A DNA stretch of 64,000 bases from Chitinophagaceae bacterium BSSC1 (GTDB lineage: Bacteria > Bacteroidota > Bacteroidia > Chitinophagales > Chitinophagaceae), in contig NKJC01000001.1 in NCBI GenBank assembly GCA_002256435.1, forward strand, positions 806,001 to 870,000, in the 5' to 3' direction. The notes below the pieces were generated by a model. That model was not told where the DNA came from. It did no database searches and saw nothing but the letters and a program-made list of their open reading frames with translations. The number at the start of each line of letters is the position of its first letter. The stretch's first letter is position 1. This document shows, in pieces, positions 34,870 to 41,824 of the stretch. Made by a program: the position numbers and the translations under genes.

Positions 34870-35076
34870 TTAGTTTAAAATAGTTTTGTTGATGATTTGC
34901 TGAGCGGTTTCGTTGAGCAAGTCTGGAACATAGAGTTCTATATCCCCAAAATTCACATAACTACTGTCTTGTTTGTTTAATACCTGAACGGGTATTTCAT
35001 TTTCTTCCAACAAACCTTGAATAATACTGGCTTCTGCGTAATTACGAGTGCTAAAAATTTTCTTCCACTGTTGCAT
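34870..35076 (-). CDS. DUF2007-domain protein
   Basis: The 68-residue product has the DUF2007 signature at the start (WKKIFSTRNYAEASIIQGLLEENEIPVQVLNKQDSSY) and ends near NKTILN. The family is thought to be a signal-transducing or binding domain, otherwise unknown. An upstream ATG (35115) would add 13 residues, but the domain begins right at ATG 35076. Its start overlaps the CPBP stop by 26 bases, so translation may be coupled. Confidence 0.75.
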   Translation of the reverse strand: MQQWKKIFSTRNYAEASIIQGLLEENEIPVQVLNKQDSSYVNFGDIELYVPDLLNETAQQIINKTILN

Positions 35077-35998
35077 GGGTTGCTGGTTGGTTGTTGGACA
35101 CCAAAGATAGGGCAAGTGTAGATTCCTTGCGGAACATTTGCATCAATACCAATACCGCACTAATAGCAAAGACACCCAACCAAAGGGGCATATTTTCATC
35201 CATGGTTTTTTCCAGGCTTTTACCCTTTAATCCAGCAAAATAAAGCTGGGTTACTATTAGACCATTATAAATAAAGTGCATAGCAATATTCATCCAAATA
35301 TTACGGCTATAATAAAATACATACCCCAAGATCATACCCAAAGCTGTTCTAGGCAGGAATCCAAAAAAGGAGAAATGGATAGCGCTAAATAGCAAACTAG
35401 TGATCAGGATTCCCAAAAAGGGGTTCTTGGTCCATCCAACTAAAATTTGTTGGAAACCACCCCTAAATAAGATTTCTTCAAAAAAAGCGGGGGCTGCTGC
35501 CATAACCAGCATGGCCAACAAATAATCCCAAACCGTTTTCATGGTAATCATGGCCATCATGGATTGTTTGTAACTGGCTTCTAGTTCTTTGGCCTTGGCC
35601 AACCATTTGGCAGGAAGGGGAATGTTTTGGTTTAATTCTCCCAAAGCCCCACTCATAATCAAACCTGTAAATCCAATTAAGACTACCAAGAGTAGTTGTT
35701 TTGGTAACATAACCCTATTAAAACCAAGCCATTGCAAGGGTTTTTGGTCTACTACCCTTGCTAGAATAAGGGCTGGTGTACAAAATACTAGAAAGCTGGC
35801 AAGGGTATTTAAAAAGCGGGTGGTTTGTAAATGACCTGGTTGAGTAAGGGCTTTGGCCACTTGGGCAATAGGTATTTGCATCATCACCGAACCCAAGGAC
35901 AGAACCAGTAAATTTCCAACAATCATACCTAGGCCTAATAAACCCAACAAAATGGCAAATTGCGATGCATATGTAAGCGGAATAGACCTTTGCTGCAT
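35051..35998 (-). CDS. CPBP-family intramembrane glutamic protease
   Basis: The product (about 315 residues) has about eight membrane helices and the CPBP (Abi/CAAX) signature. The EExxxR motif is in FFEEILFRGGF, then comes His in SAIHFSFFGF, and a third His in NIAMHFIYNG. The family includes CAAX-prenyl proteases and bacteriocin self-immunity proteins. I start at ATG 35998; ATG 36028 is 10 codons longer and equally possible. In-frame sequence goes back to 36298, but that overlaps dusB. Divergent from dusB. Confidence 0.85.
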   Translation of the reverse strand: MQQRSIPLTYASQFAILLGLLGLGMIVGNLLVLSLGSVMMQIPIAQVAKALTQPGHLQTTRFLNTLASFLVFCTPALILARVVDQKPLQWLGFNRVMLPKQLLLVVLIGFTGLIMSGALGELNQNIPLPAKWLAKAKELEASYKQSMMAMITMKTVWDYLLAMLVMAAAPAFFEEILFRGGFQQILVGWTKNPFLGILITSLLFSAIHFSFFGFLPRTALGMILGYVFYYSRNIWMNIAMHFIYNGLIVTQLYFAGLKGKSLEKTMDENMPLWLGVFAISAVLVLMQMFRKESTLALSLVSNNQPATHATVEENF

Positions 35999-36113
35999 AA
36001 AACTGAAAATAAGCCTGTAAATTTGCATTTTTGTGCAATGCCCCTGCAAGTTAAAGGATAAAAGGCAGGCCGGAATCAATTCAAAACGCCCAAAAGCAAT
36101 ATCAAAGGTTTTC

Positions 36114-37151
36114 ATGGTCAAAATAGAGAATATAGAATTACCCGATTTCCCACTGTTATTAGCGCCCATGGAAGACGTGAGCGACCCGCCATTTAGGGCC
36201 GTTTGCAAAGACAATGGAGCTGATTTAATGTATACGGAATTCATCAGCAGTGAGGGATTGATCAGGGATGCTATTAAGAGCAGACAGAAATTGGACATTT
36301 TTGACTACGAAAGACCCATTGGAATCCAGATTTTTGGGGGTGATGAAGACGCCATGGCATTGAGTGCCCGAATTGTAGAAACCGTGAACCCCGATTTACT
36401 TGACATCAATTTTGGGTGCCCAGTAAAAAAAGTAGTAAGCAAGGGAGCAGGTGCCGGAGTTTTAAAAGACGTTGACCTGATGATTCGCTTAACAGAAGCT
36501 GTTGTAAAGAGCACCAAGCTTCCTGTAACAGTGAAGACCCGTTTAGGCTGGGACAATAATAGTTTGAATATTGAAGAAGTAGCAGAGCGATTACAAGACG
36601 TAGGTGTAAAAGCTTTGTCTATTCATGGTAGAACCCGTGCCCAATTATACAAAGGGGAAGCAGACTGGACCCTGATAGCCAAAGTGAAAAACAATCCTAG
36701 GATCAAGATGCCCATTTTTGGCAATGGCGATATTAATTCTCCCCAAAAAGCCAAAGTTTATAAAGAGCGCTATGGCGTAGACGGAATCATGATTGGCCGA
36801 GCAGCCATTGGTTATCCATGGATTTTTAGAGAGATCAAACACTTTATGGAAAAGGGCGAGCTGATGGCCCCTCCTACTTTGGAAGAAAGAATCATTGTTT
36901 GCAAAAAACACTTGCACAAATCCTTTGAATGGAAGGGTGGCATTGCAGGCATTTATGAAATGCGCAGACATTATACCAATTACTTAAAAGGCTTACCCAA
37001 TATCAAAGAATTCCGCGGCCGATTAGTCACGCTCAATACCGTAGAAGAAGTAGAAGCTGTGTTGGATGAAATTGCCGTTCACTACAAGGGCTATGAATTT
37101 GAACGACTCAATATTGAGTTGATTGACTATCATCAGAATTGTCCGGTGTAA
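36114..37151 (+). CDS. dusB: tRNA-dihydrouridine synthase (DusB family)
   Basis: The 345-residue FMN enzyme has APMEDVSDPPFRAVCKDNGADLMYTEF, FGCPVKKVVSKGAGAGVLKD (with the catalytic Cys in NFGCPVKK), VKTRLGW, IHGRTRAQLYKGEADW and GRAAIGYPWIFR. It reduces uridine in tRNA D-loops. The start is ATG 36114, which follows a plausible leader; the longer in-frame sequence from 36033 overlaps the CPBP gene. It is the last clearly conserved gene before the AT-richer accessory patch. Confidence 0.93.
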   Translation: MVKIENIELPDFPLLLAPMEDVSDPPFRAVCKDNGADLMYTEFISSEGLIRDAIKSRQKLDIFDYERPIGIQIFGGDEDAMALSARIVETVNPDLLDINFGCPVKKVVSKGAGAGVLKDVDLMIRLTEAVVKSTKLPVTVKTRLGWDNNSLNIEEVAERLQDVGVKALSIHGRTRAQLYKGEADWTLIAKVKNNPRIKMPIFGNGDINSPQKAKVYKERYGVDGIMIGRAAIGYPWIFREIKHFMEKGELMAPPTLEERIIVCKKHLHKSFEWKGGIAGIYEMRRHYTNYLKGLPNIKEFRGRLVTLNTVEEVEAVLDEIAVHYKGYEFERLNIELIDYHQNCPV

Positions 37152-37202
37152 AAAAATTTTAGTTTTGATTATTTGCTATCAATTTCCATTAAAACAGCCT
37201 AT

Positions 37203-37233
37203 TTTGGATTAAGAAAAAAGATACGTATATTTG
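37203..37233 (+). promoter_or_regulatory. Promoter of the PIN toxin-antitoxin operon
   Basis: TTTG (37203-37206), a 19-bp spacer and TATATTTG (37226-37233), close to the Bacteroidota consensus. The start codon is 18 bases downstream. Confidence 0.65.
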
Positions 37234-37250
37234 AAATAAACACACGTATA
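37223..37250 (+). promoter_or_regulatory. Direct-repeat operator (2 x ACGTATA)
   Basis: ACGTATA occurs at 37223-37229 and 37244-37250, 21 bp apart (two helical turns). One copy overlaps the -7 element and the other touches the ATG. The first copy sits in the palindrome ATACGTAT. This suits binding by the antitoxin for self-repression. Confidence 0.5.
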
Positions 37251-37493
37251 ATGACAACTAAACTCACTCTATCAGTAGAGAAAGAAGTTATTGAAAGGGC
37301 TAAGTCTTATGCCAAGAAATCTGGCAGAAGTCTTTCTGAGATTATTGAACAATATCTTGATAGTATTACCAATGAAAATAACCATCAATCAGTTTCTCCA
37401 AAGTTAAAAAAAATGATAGGCGTTGTTAAACTACCTAAAGGTTTTGATGACAAAAAGGAGCTTCAATCATATTTAGAGAAGAAACATTTATGA
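37251..37493 (+). CDS. DUF6364-like ribbon-helix-helix antitoxin
   Basis: The 80-residue product begins TTKLTLSVEKEVIERAKSYAKKSGRSLSEIIEQYL, a ribbon-helix-helix DNA-binding domain of the kind annotated DUF6364 or VapB. The C-terminal part is charged and likely disordered until it binds toxin. The PIN-domain gene overlaps it by 4 bases (ATGA). The ATG is preceded by a repeat operator, so it is likely the autorepressor of the pair. Confidence 0.82.
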   Translation: MTTKLTLSVEKEVIERAKSYAKKSGRSLSEIIEQYLDSITNENNHQSVSPKLKKMIGVVKLPKGFDDKKELQSYLEKKHL

Positions 37494-37906
37494 AAAAGGT
37501 ATTCTTAGATACCAATATTCTTGTAGATCTAATTGCAGATAGAAAACCATTTAGCAAATTCGCTATAGAAATATTTCAGTCCTCCGAATCAAATAAGATT
37601 CAACTATTTACATCATCACATAGTATAGCAACCACTTATTATTTACTTAAGAAATTTGTTGACGATAAATCATTGCGATCTACACTTTTAGGTTTATTTG
37701 AATATTTAACAGTAGTACCAGTGAACACAGATATTCTTACAAAGGGATTAAGATCAAAGCAAAAAGATTTTGAAAATGCTGTTCAAATTTTTTGTGCAAC
37801 TTCAATTGAAAAAATGGATTGCATTGTAACAAGGAATATAAAAGACTTTAAAGGAAGTGAAATTCCTGTTTTAGCCCCAGATGAATTCTGTGCCAAAATA
37901 TTTTAA
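37490..37906 (+). CDS. PIN-domain ribonuclease toxin (VapC-like)
   Basis: The 138-residue product begins KKVFLDTNILVDLIADRKPF with the first acidic residue of PIN RNases (Asp7). A later DFENAVQ has the conserved acidic residues, and it ends with MDCIVTRNIKDF, the last conserved Asp. These residues chelate Mg2+ for RNA cleavage; in characterised VapC enzymes the target is tRNA or rRNA. Overlap with the antitoxin gene is the standard arrangement. Its bases are AT-richer than the dusB neighbour, suggesting transfer. Confidence 0.85.
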   Translation: MKKVFLDTNILVDLIADRKPFSKFAIEIFQSSESNKIQLFTSSHSIATTYYLLKKFVDDKSLRSTLLGLFEYLTVVPVNTDILTKGLRSKQKDFENAVQIFCATSIEKMDCIVTRNIKDFKGSEIPVLAPDEFCAKIF

Positions 37907-37953
37907 GAGTTTTTTTAATAACTATTACTTGACTAAACTTTAAAGCACCTACT

Positions 37954-38163
37954 ATGAGCTTATTCCAAAAGAAAGAACCCATTACCGTGGAAGTAAAGGG
38001 TAAAGAATTAGTATGTCCCATCTGTTCCAACAATTATTTCTGGACAAGATCAGCCCAGCTAAATACTTCTGCTGCTACCTTCTTTGGACTAGATTGGGCC
38101 AACCGTTCAGCAACATGTTTTGTCTGTTCTGAGTGCACACATATCCATTGGTTTTTAGGTTAA
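37954..38163 (+). CDS. Small zinc-ribbon-like protein
   Basis: The 69-residue product has two CxxC pairs: VCPICSNNYFW and CFVCSECTHIHWFLG, suggesting a single zinc ribbon. The central part (TSAATFFGLDWANRS) is hydrophobic. There is no signal peptide. I do not know the family. It may bind DNA or RNA or be a chaperone module, and I do not infer more. Confidence 0.6.
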   Translation: MSLFQKKEPITVEVKGKELVCPICSNNYFWTRSAQLNTSAATFFGLDWANRSATCFVCSECTHIHWFLG

Positions 38164-38171
38164 TCCTTCTC

Positions 38172-38678
38172 TTAAAGCATATCACTATAAGATTGCTGCA
38201 TCATTTGATTAGTTTTCAAATTAAATAGCTGCTGGTAATGGTCACATTGTTCCTGCAATTTTTCTAGCGAGTATTGTCCATCATTATCAATGGCTTCAAC
38301 TTCCAGAAAAGTGCCCAGATCTTTTACTTGATCAAAGTGGAATTTAACGTTCTCAATAAAATAGATTTTACGGACTTTGTCTACCACCATTTTAATACCC
38401 AATTGATGGGTTAAGATGGATTTTAAAGCGGGGTCTGGCTGGTGCCGATATAAAATGACAGAAGATAGTTTTGAACCTGCTTGATTCTCCCTGTCATAAT
38501 TGATGAGCGCGTTTTCTATATTGCCCTCCCTTAGTTTCAATCGCCCTTTGGGCACATTAAAATAAGTGTCTATTTGGTGGTCTACGCCTTTAAAGATTGG
38601 CTGCAATTCCAATAGTATATTTTCATAGGATTCAATCGAATCTACTTTGGCTTTGAATTCTATATTGCGAATATTCAC
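38172..38678 (-). CDS. CYTH-domain protein, class IV adenylate cyclase-like
   Basis: The 168-residue product opens NIRNIEFKAKVDS (ExExK-type start of the CYTH tunnel domain). It contains HQIDTYFNVPKGRLKLREG, the RVDKVRKIYF-like segment VVDKVRKIYFIENVKFHFD and FLEVEAID. CYTH proteins bind triphosphates. The class IV cyclase CyaB and thiamine-triphosphatase belong here, and the N-terminus with FNVPKGRLKLRE is closest to the CyaB group. Substrate not determined. It converges with the zinc-ribbon gene. Confidence 0.8.
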   Translation of the reverse strand: MNIRNIEFKAKVDSIESYENILLELQPIFKGVDHQIDTYFNVPKGRLKLREGNIENALINYDRENQAGSKLSSVILYRHQPDPALKSILTHQLGIKMVVDKVRKIYFIENVKFHFDQVKDLGTFLEVEAIDNDGQYSLEKLQEQCDHYQQLFNLKTNQMMQQSYSDML

Positions 38679-38831
38679 TTTATCTGTTTTTTGAAAATTA
38701 GCTGATTGCCTTAATAAAAGAAAATAATCTTATTAATATCCTAAATCTAATTTCTGTTGATTCCAATACTTATGTAGTTCTGTATATTTAATACCGGCTC
38801 ACCAATTATTGAATAAGACAAATTGCGATTT

Positions 38832-39566
38832 ATGCGAACACAATTTTTAACTGTAGCTTTTATTTTTTCCTTGACCAGTTTATGCGGACAAAAAGCAACT
38901 AATCAACTGGACATTACAGCTTTGGCTGGCAATTTTTATATCTATACCACTTACAATGAGTATCAAGGAAGCAAAACTCCTGCACATGGCATGTACTTGG
39001 TCACCAAGAACGGCGTTGTTTTATTTGATACACCTTGGGATACCACACAGTTTCAACCACTTCTTGACAGTATTCAAAAAAGACATCAAAAGAAAGTTAT
39101 TTTTTGTTTAGCTACCCATTGGCATAGTGACAGAACTGCGGGGCTTGAATATTATAAAAAGCAAGGAATCAAAACTTATACCACAGCACTTACTGATCAA
39201 TGGAGTAAAAAAGAAAATGCCAAAAGGGCTGCCAATCTAATCTACAGGGATACTGTATTTCATTTTGATGAATATAGTTTTGAAACCTATTATCCAGGAG
39301 AGGGTCATACCGCTGACAATATAGTAGTCTGGTTTGGAAAAGAAAAAATCTTATACGGAGGTTGTCTCATTAAAGGCGCAGACGCAGAAAATTTAGGCTT
39401 TTTAGGAGACGGAAATACTAAGGCATATGAGACTACTTTATTAAATGTTCAGAAAAAGTATAGCAACCCAACATACATTATTGTTTCCCATGCCAACTGG
39501 ATCAATAATGCCTCATTAAAACATTCTATTGAATTAGCAAAGAAGTTGAAAAAGGGTAAGGATTAA
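38832..39566 (+). CDS. Subclass B1 metallo-beta-lactamase
   Basis: The 244-residue product has a signal peptide (FLTVAFIFSLTSLCG) and all zinc ligands in place. THWHSD carries His96, His98 and Asp100 (positions counted in this protein, equivalent to BBL 116/118/120), GEGHTADN carries His159, GGCLIKG carries Cys178, and VSHANW carries His220. Lys181 of GCLIK matches the carbapenem-binding Lys of B1 enzymes. The Cys ligand distinguishes B1 from B3. Expected activity is hydrolysis of most beta-lactams in the periplasm. ATG 38832 was chosen; TTG 38823 adds three residues. It is directly followed by an ABC gene remnant. Confidence 0.9.
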   Translation: MRTQFLTVAFIFSLTSLCGQKATNQLDITALAGNFYIYTTYNEYQGSKTPAHGMYLVTKNGVVLFDTPWDTTQFQPLLDSIQKRHQKKVIFCLATHWHSDRTAGLEYYKKQGIKTYTTALTDQWSKKENAKRAANLIYRDTVFHFDEYSFETYYPGEGHTADNIVVWFGKEKILYGGCLIKGADAENLGFLGDGNTKAYETTLLNVQKKYSNPTYIIVSHANWINNASLKHSIELAKKLKKGKD

Positions 39567-39727
39567 TTTTAGAAGAAAAAATCAACAAAGGCATTTTGAT
39601 TACTGATCATTTGCATCAAGCTGTTACAGACATCTGCGACAACTTATATGTTTTATCAAACGGAAAAACGCATTTAACCAAAAATCTAGAAGATCTTGAG
39701 AGGCTTGGTTATGTAAAATGGAATTAA
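39567..39727 (+). pseudogene. C-terminal remnant of an ABC transporter ATPase
   Basis: Reading from the base after the bla stop, the frame translates to about 53 residues and then a stop: LEEKINKGILITDHLHQAV, then CDNLYVLSNGKTHLTK and ERLGYVKWN. The ITDH switch with the H-loop His, followed by a DNLYVLSNGKT strand, is the end of an ABC ATPase of the kind common in this phylum. No start, Walker A or Walker B is present, so the rest of the gene is missing. It abuts the MBL gene, so the junction is probably a deletion or insertion scar. Confidence 0.65.
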
Positions 39728-39775
39728 CTGCATCTATATTATCAAACTGCATTTAGTTACTATAAATTAGCTAGC

Positions 39776-40387
39776 ATGAGACAATTCCTAGTGCTTTTAT
39801 TTTTAATCATACGTTCCATTTGCTATTCCCAAGAAGATCTGATTATTAAATTAGCGTTTAGTGACAAATCCAATTTTGACATCACTCAAAAATTTGGTCA
39901 TACGCGTCCAAAAAAATACTGGGTGCTCAATAAAACAAATTCATGGAATGCTACCCGTTTTCATTTGGAGGAAGACATTACCAATGATAGTATTAGAAAA
40001 GAATTAGAGCAAGATGAACATTCCGCATATAATAACACTTATCTGTTCACAGATAGTATACTCAATCAACTATTTAATGAGTCTCAAAAAAGACATTTAT
40101 TCCATTTAGCTGAAGCAAAACAGCCCAGACAATTGATTGACACATTCAAAATCTTTAGTCTTATCCCTTCTTTTGAAAAAGCTAGAAATGGATTTTTCTT
40201 TTCGATTTCTGACCCCATTTTTACTCAAGACAAACAATATGCGTTTATAGATATTGTAACCCATAGAAAGGATAATGAAACAGAAGATCTAAACAGTTCC
40301 TATTTTGGAACAACCCTACTCATCTTTCAACATTTTAGAGATAAGGGTTGGAAAAGAATCAAGAAAGTAGATAGGCTAATCTTGTAA
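39776..40387 (+). CDS. Uncharacterised exported protein
   Basis: The 203-residue product has a signal peptide (RQFLVLLFLIIRSICYSQ) and a soluble body rich in Asp, Phe and Lys without recognisable motifs. The AQ-like end at YSQ is typical of this organism. It lies between the ABC remnant and a serine hydrolase in the AT-rich patch. I cannot assign a function. A BLAST/HHpred search would be the deciding test. Confidence 0.6.
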   Translation: MRQFLVLLFLIIRSICYSQEDLIIKLAFSDKSNFDITQKFGHTRPKKYWVLNKTNSWNATRFHLEEDITNDSIRKELEQDEHSAYNNTYLFTDSILNQLFNESQKRHLFHLAEAKQPRQLIDTFKIFSLIPSFEKARNGFFFSISDPIFTQDKQYAFIDIVTHRKDNETEDLNSSYFGTTLLIFQHFRDKGWKRIKKVDRLIL

Positions 40388-40482
40388 CATTAATGAAACA
40401 TCCTTCTAACTTAAGCAAAAATTGAAAAAAAGTAACATTCTTAACTATTGCCCGTCTATGCAATAATCTAAAGAAATATATC

Positions 40483-41742
40483 ATGAAGGTGAAAATGAGG
40501 ATTATTGCCATTTGTCTGATTTTATCTTATTCTACCTTAACAGATGCCCAATCAATCAAAAAGATTGACCAAGCAAAATATAAAGACAGTCTTACCCAAG
40601 CATTAACCAAATTCTCCAAGAAAAGCCTGATTCCAGGTTTTGCTGTTGCCATTGTCAATGATAAGCAAGTATTATATACAAAAGGCTTTGGAATGGCTGA
40701 TATAAAAAAGGGTATCCCATTTAGTCCAGAAAACATTAACTGGGTGGCCTCCATATCCAAGACATTTGTGGCATTATCTATTATAAAATTAGTGGAACTA
40801 GGAAAATTGAATTTAGACCAACCCATTAATCAGATACTTCCATATTCAATAGTTAATCCGCACTACCCAAATACACCCATTACCGTTAGGCACTTGGTAA
40901 CGCATACATCCAGTATGATTGATGACGCTTTTGTCCCTTACTATATTGGTGAAGCAGATATTTGCATAGTCAATGACAGTAAACAATATGATAGTTTACC
41001 AGCCTATCTACAACCTAATCTTGCATACTATAGAATGGGTAAAAAAATCTCTTTAGATGAGCATATTCAAAAATACACGCAACCCAAAGCCAGTTGGTAT
41101 ACCGATAGTAGTTTTTTGAAAAAAGAACCAGGCAAGTTCTTCCAATATTCCAATTTAGGCGCAGCCATAGCTGCTAGAATAGTGGAAATAAAATCTGGAT
41201 TATCTTTTATTGACTTCACAAAAAAATACATTTTCCAGCCCCTACAAATGAATCATACGGGATGGAATTTTGAAGATGTAGACAGCAAATTGGTTAGTAA
41301 GATCTACGCACAAAATGATGAACAAAAGCCCTCTGGCGTGGTGGAACATCCACAATATTATATGACTAATTATCCAGTAAGTGGTCTTAAAACCAATGCC
41401 ATTGATTTAAGTAAATACCTAATAGAAATGATTAGAGGGGCAACAGGTCAAGGAAAATTACTTAGCCAAAAATCTTATCAACTGTTATTCCAACCGCAAT
41501 TGAATTGCGATGGGTTGAACAATACTGATTCAAGTACATTTAATGACAAATACAATATTGCCACATTATGGTCAGTTACTGCCAAAGGAACTGTATTGCA
41601 TTTTGGTGGAAATACTGGCGTATATAGTTTTATCTATTTCAATCCCAAAACAAAAAAAGGCGCACTAGCCATTTCAAATCTAAGGGACAATAGTTTTGGT
41701 GAGATTCTCACTTTGGTAAACAAGTATGAAAGGTTATTTTAG
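40483..41742 (+). CDS. Secreted serine hydrolase of the class C beta-lactamase/PBP fold
   Basis: The 419-residue product has a signal peptide (IIAICLILSYSTLTDAQ). The serine motif SxxK is in WVASISKTFVAL (about residue 95), the YxN motif in FQYSNLGAAIA, and the late HxG-like motif in LHFGGNTGVYS (KTG position occupied by GGN). The fold covers AmpC, DD-peptidases and esterases. The missing KTG Lys suggests an esterase or peptidase more than a true AmpC. It follows the uncharacterised exported gene and ends near a terminator. Confidence 0.82.
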   Translation: MKVKMRIIAICLILSYSTLTDAQSIKKIDQAKYKDSLTQALTKFSKKSLIPGFAVAIVNDKQVLYTKGFGMADIKKGIPFSPENINWVASISKTFVALSIIKLVELGKLNLDQPINQILPYSIVNPHYPNTPITVRHLVTHTSSMIDDAFVPYYIGEADICIVNDSKQYDSLPAYLQPNLAYYRMGKKISLDEHIQKYTQPKASWYTDSSFLKKEPGKFFQYSNLGAAIAARIVEIKSGLSFIDFTKKYIFQPLQMNHTGWNFEDVDSKLVSKIYAQNDEQKPSGVVEHPQYYMTNYPVSGLKTNAIDLSKYLIEMIRGATGQGKLLSQKSYQLLFQPQLNCDGLNNTDSSTFNDKYNIATLWSVTAKGTVLHFGGNTGVYSFIYFNPKTKKGALAISNLRDNSFGEILTLVNKYERLF

Positions 41743-41780
41743 TTGTAAGTAAAAAATGCTATTCCAACTAGGCATAAAAA

Positions 41781-41803
41781 AACCGCCCCAAATTGGAGCG
41801 GTT
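41781..41803 (-). terminator. Terminator of the large repetitive gene
   Basis: A stem of AACCGC with GCGGTT, extended by CCAA/TTGG with one mismatch, then a T-run on the minus strand (the A-run just upstream). It fits termination of the minus gene ending at 41825. Confidence 0.6.
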
Positions 41804-41824
41804 CACTATTACAATTTTTAAATT

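Noticed and set aside
40483..41742. Calling the serine hydrolase a class C beta-lactamase
   Set aside because: The late KTG motif is replaced by GGN and only SxxK and YxN are clear. Esterase or peptidase is as likely, so the generic name is kept.
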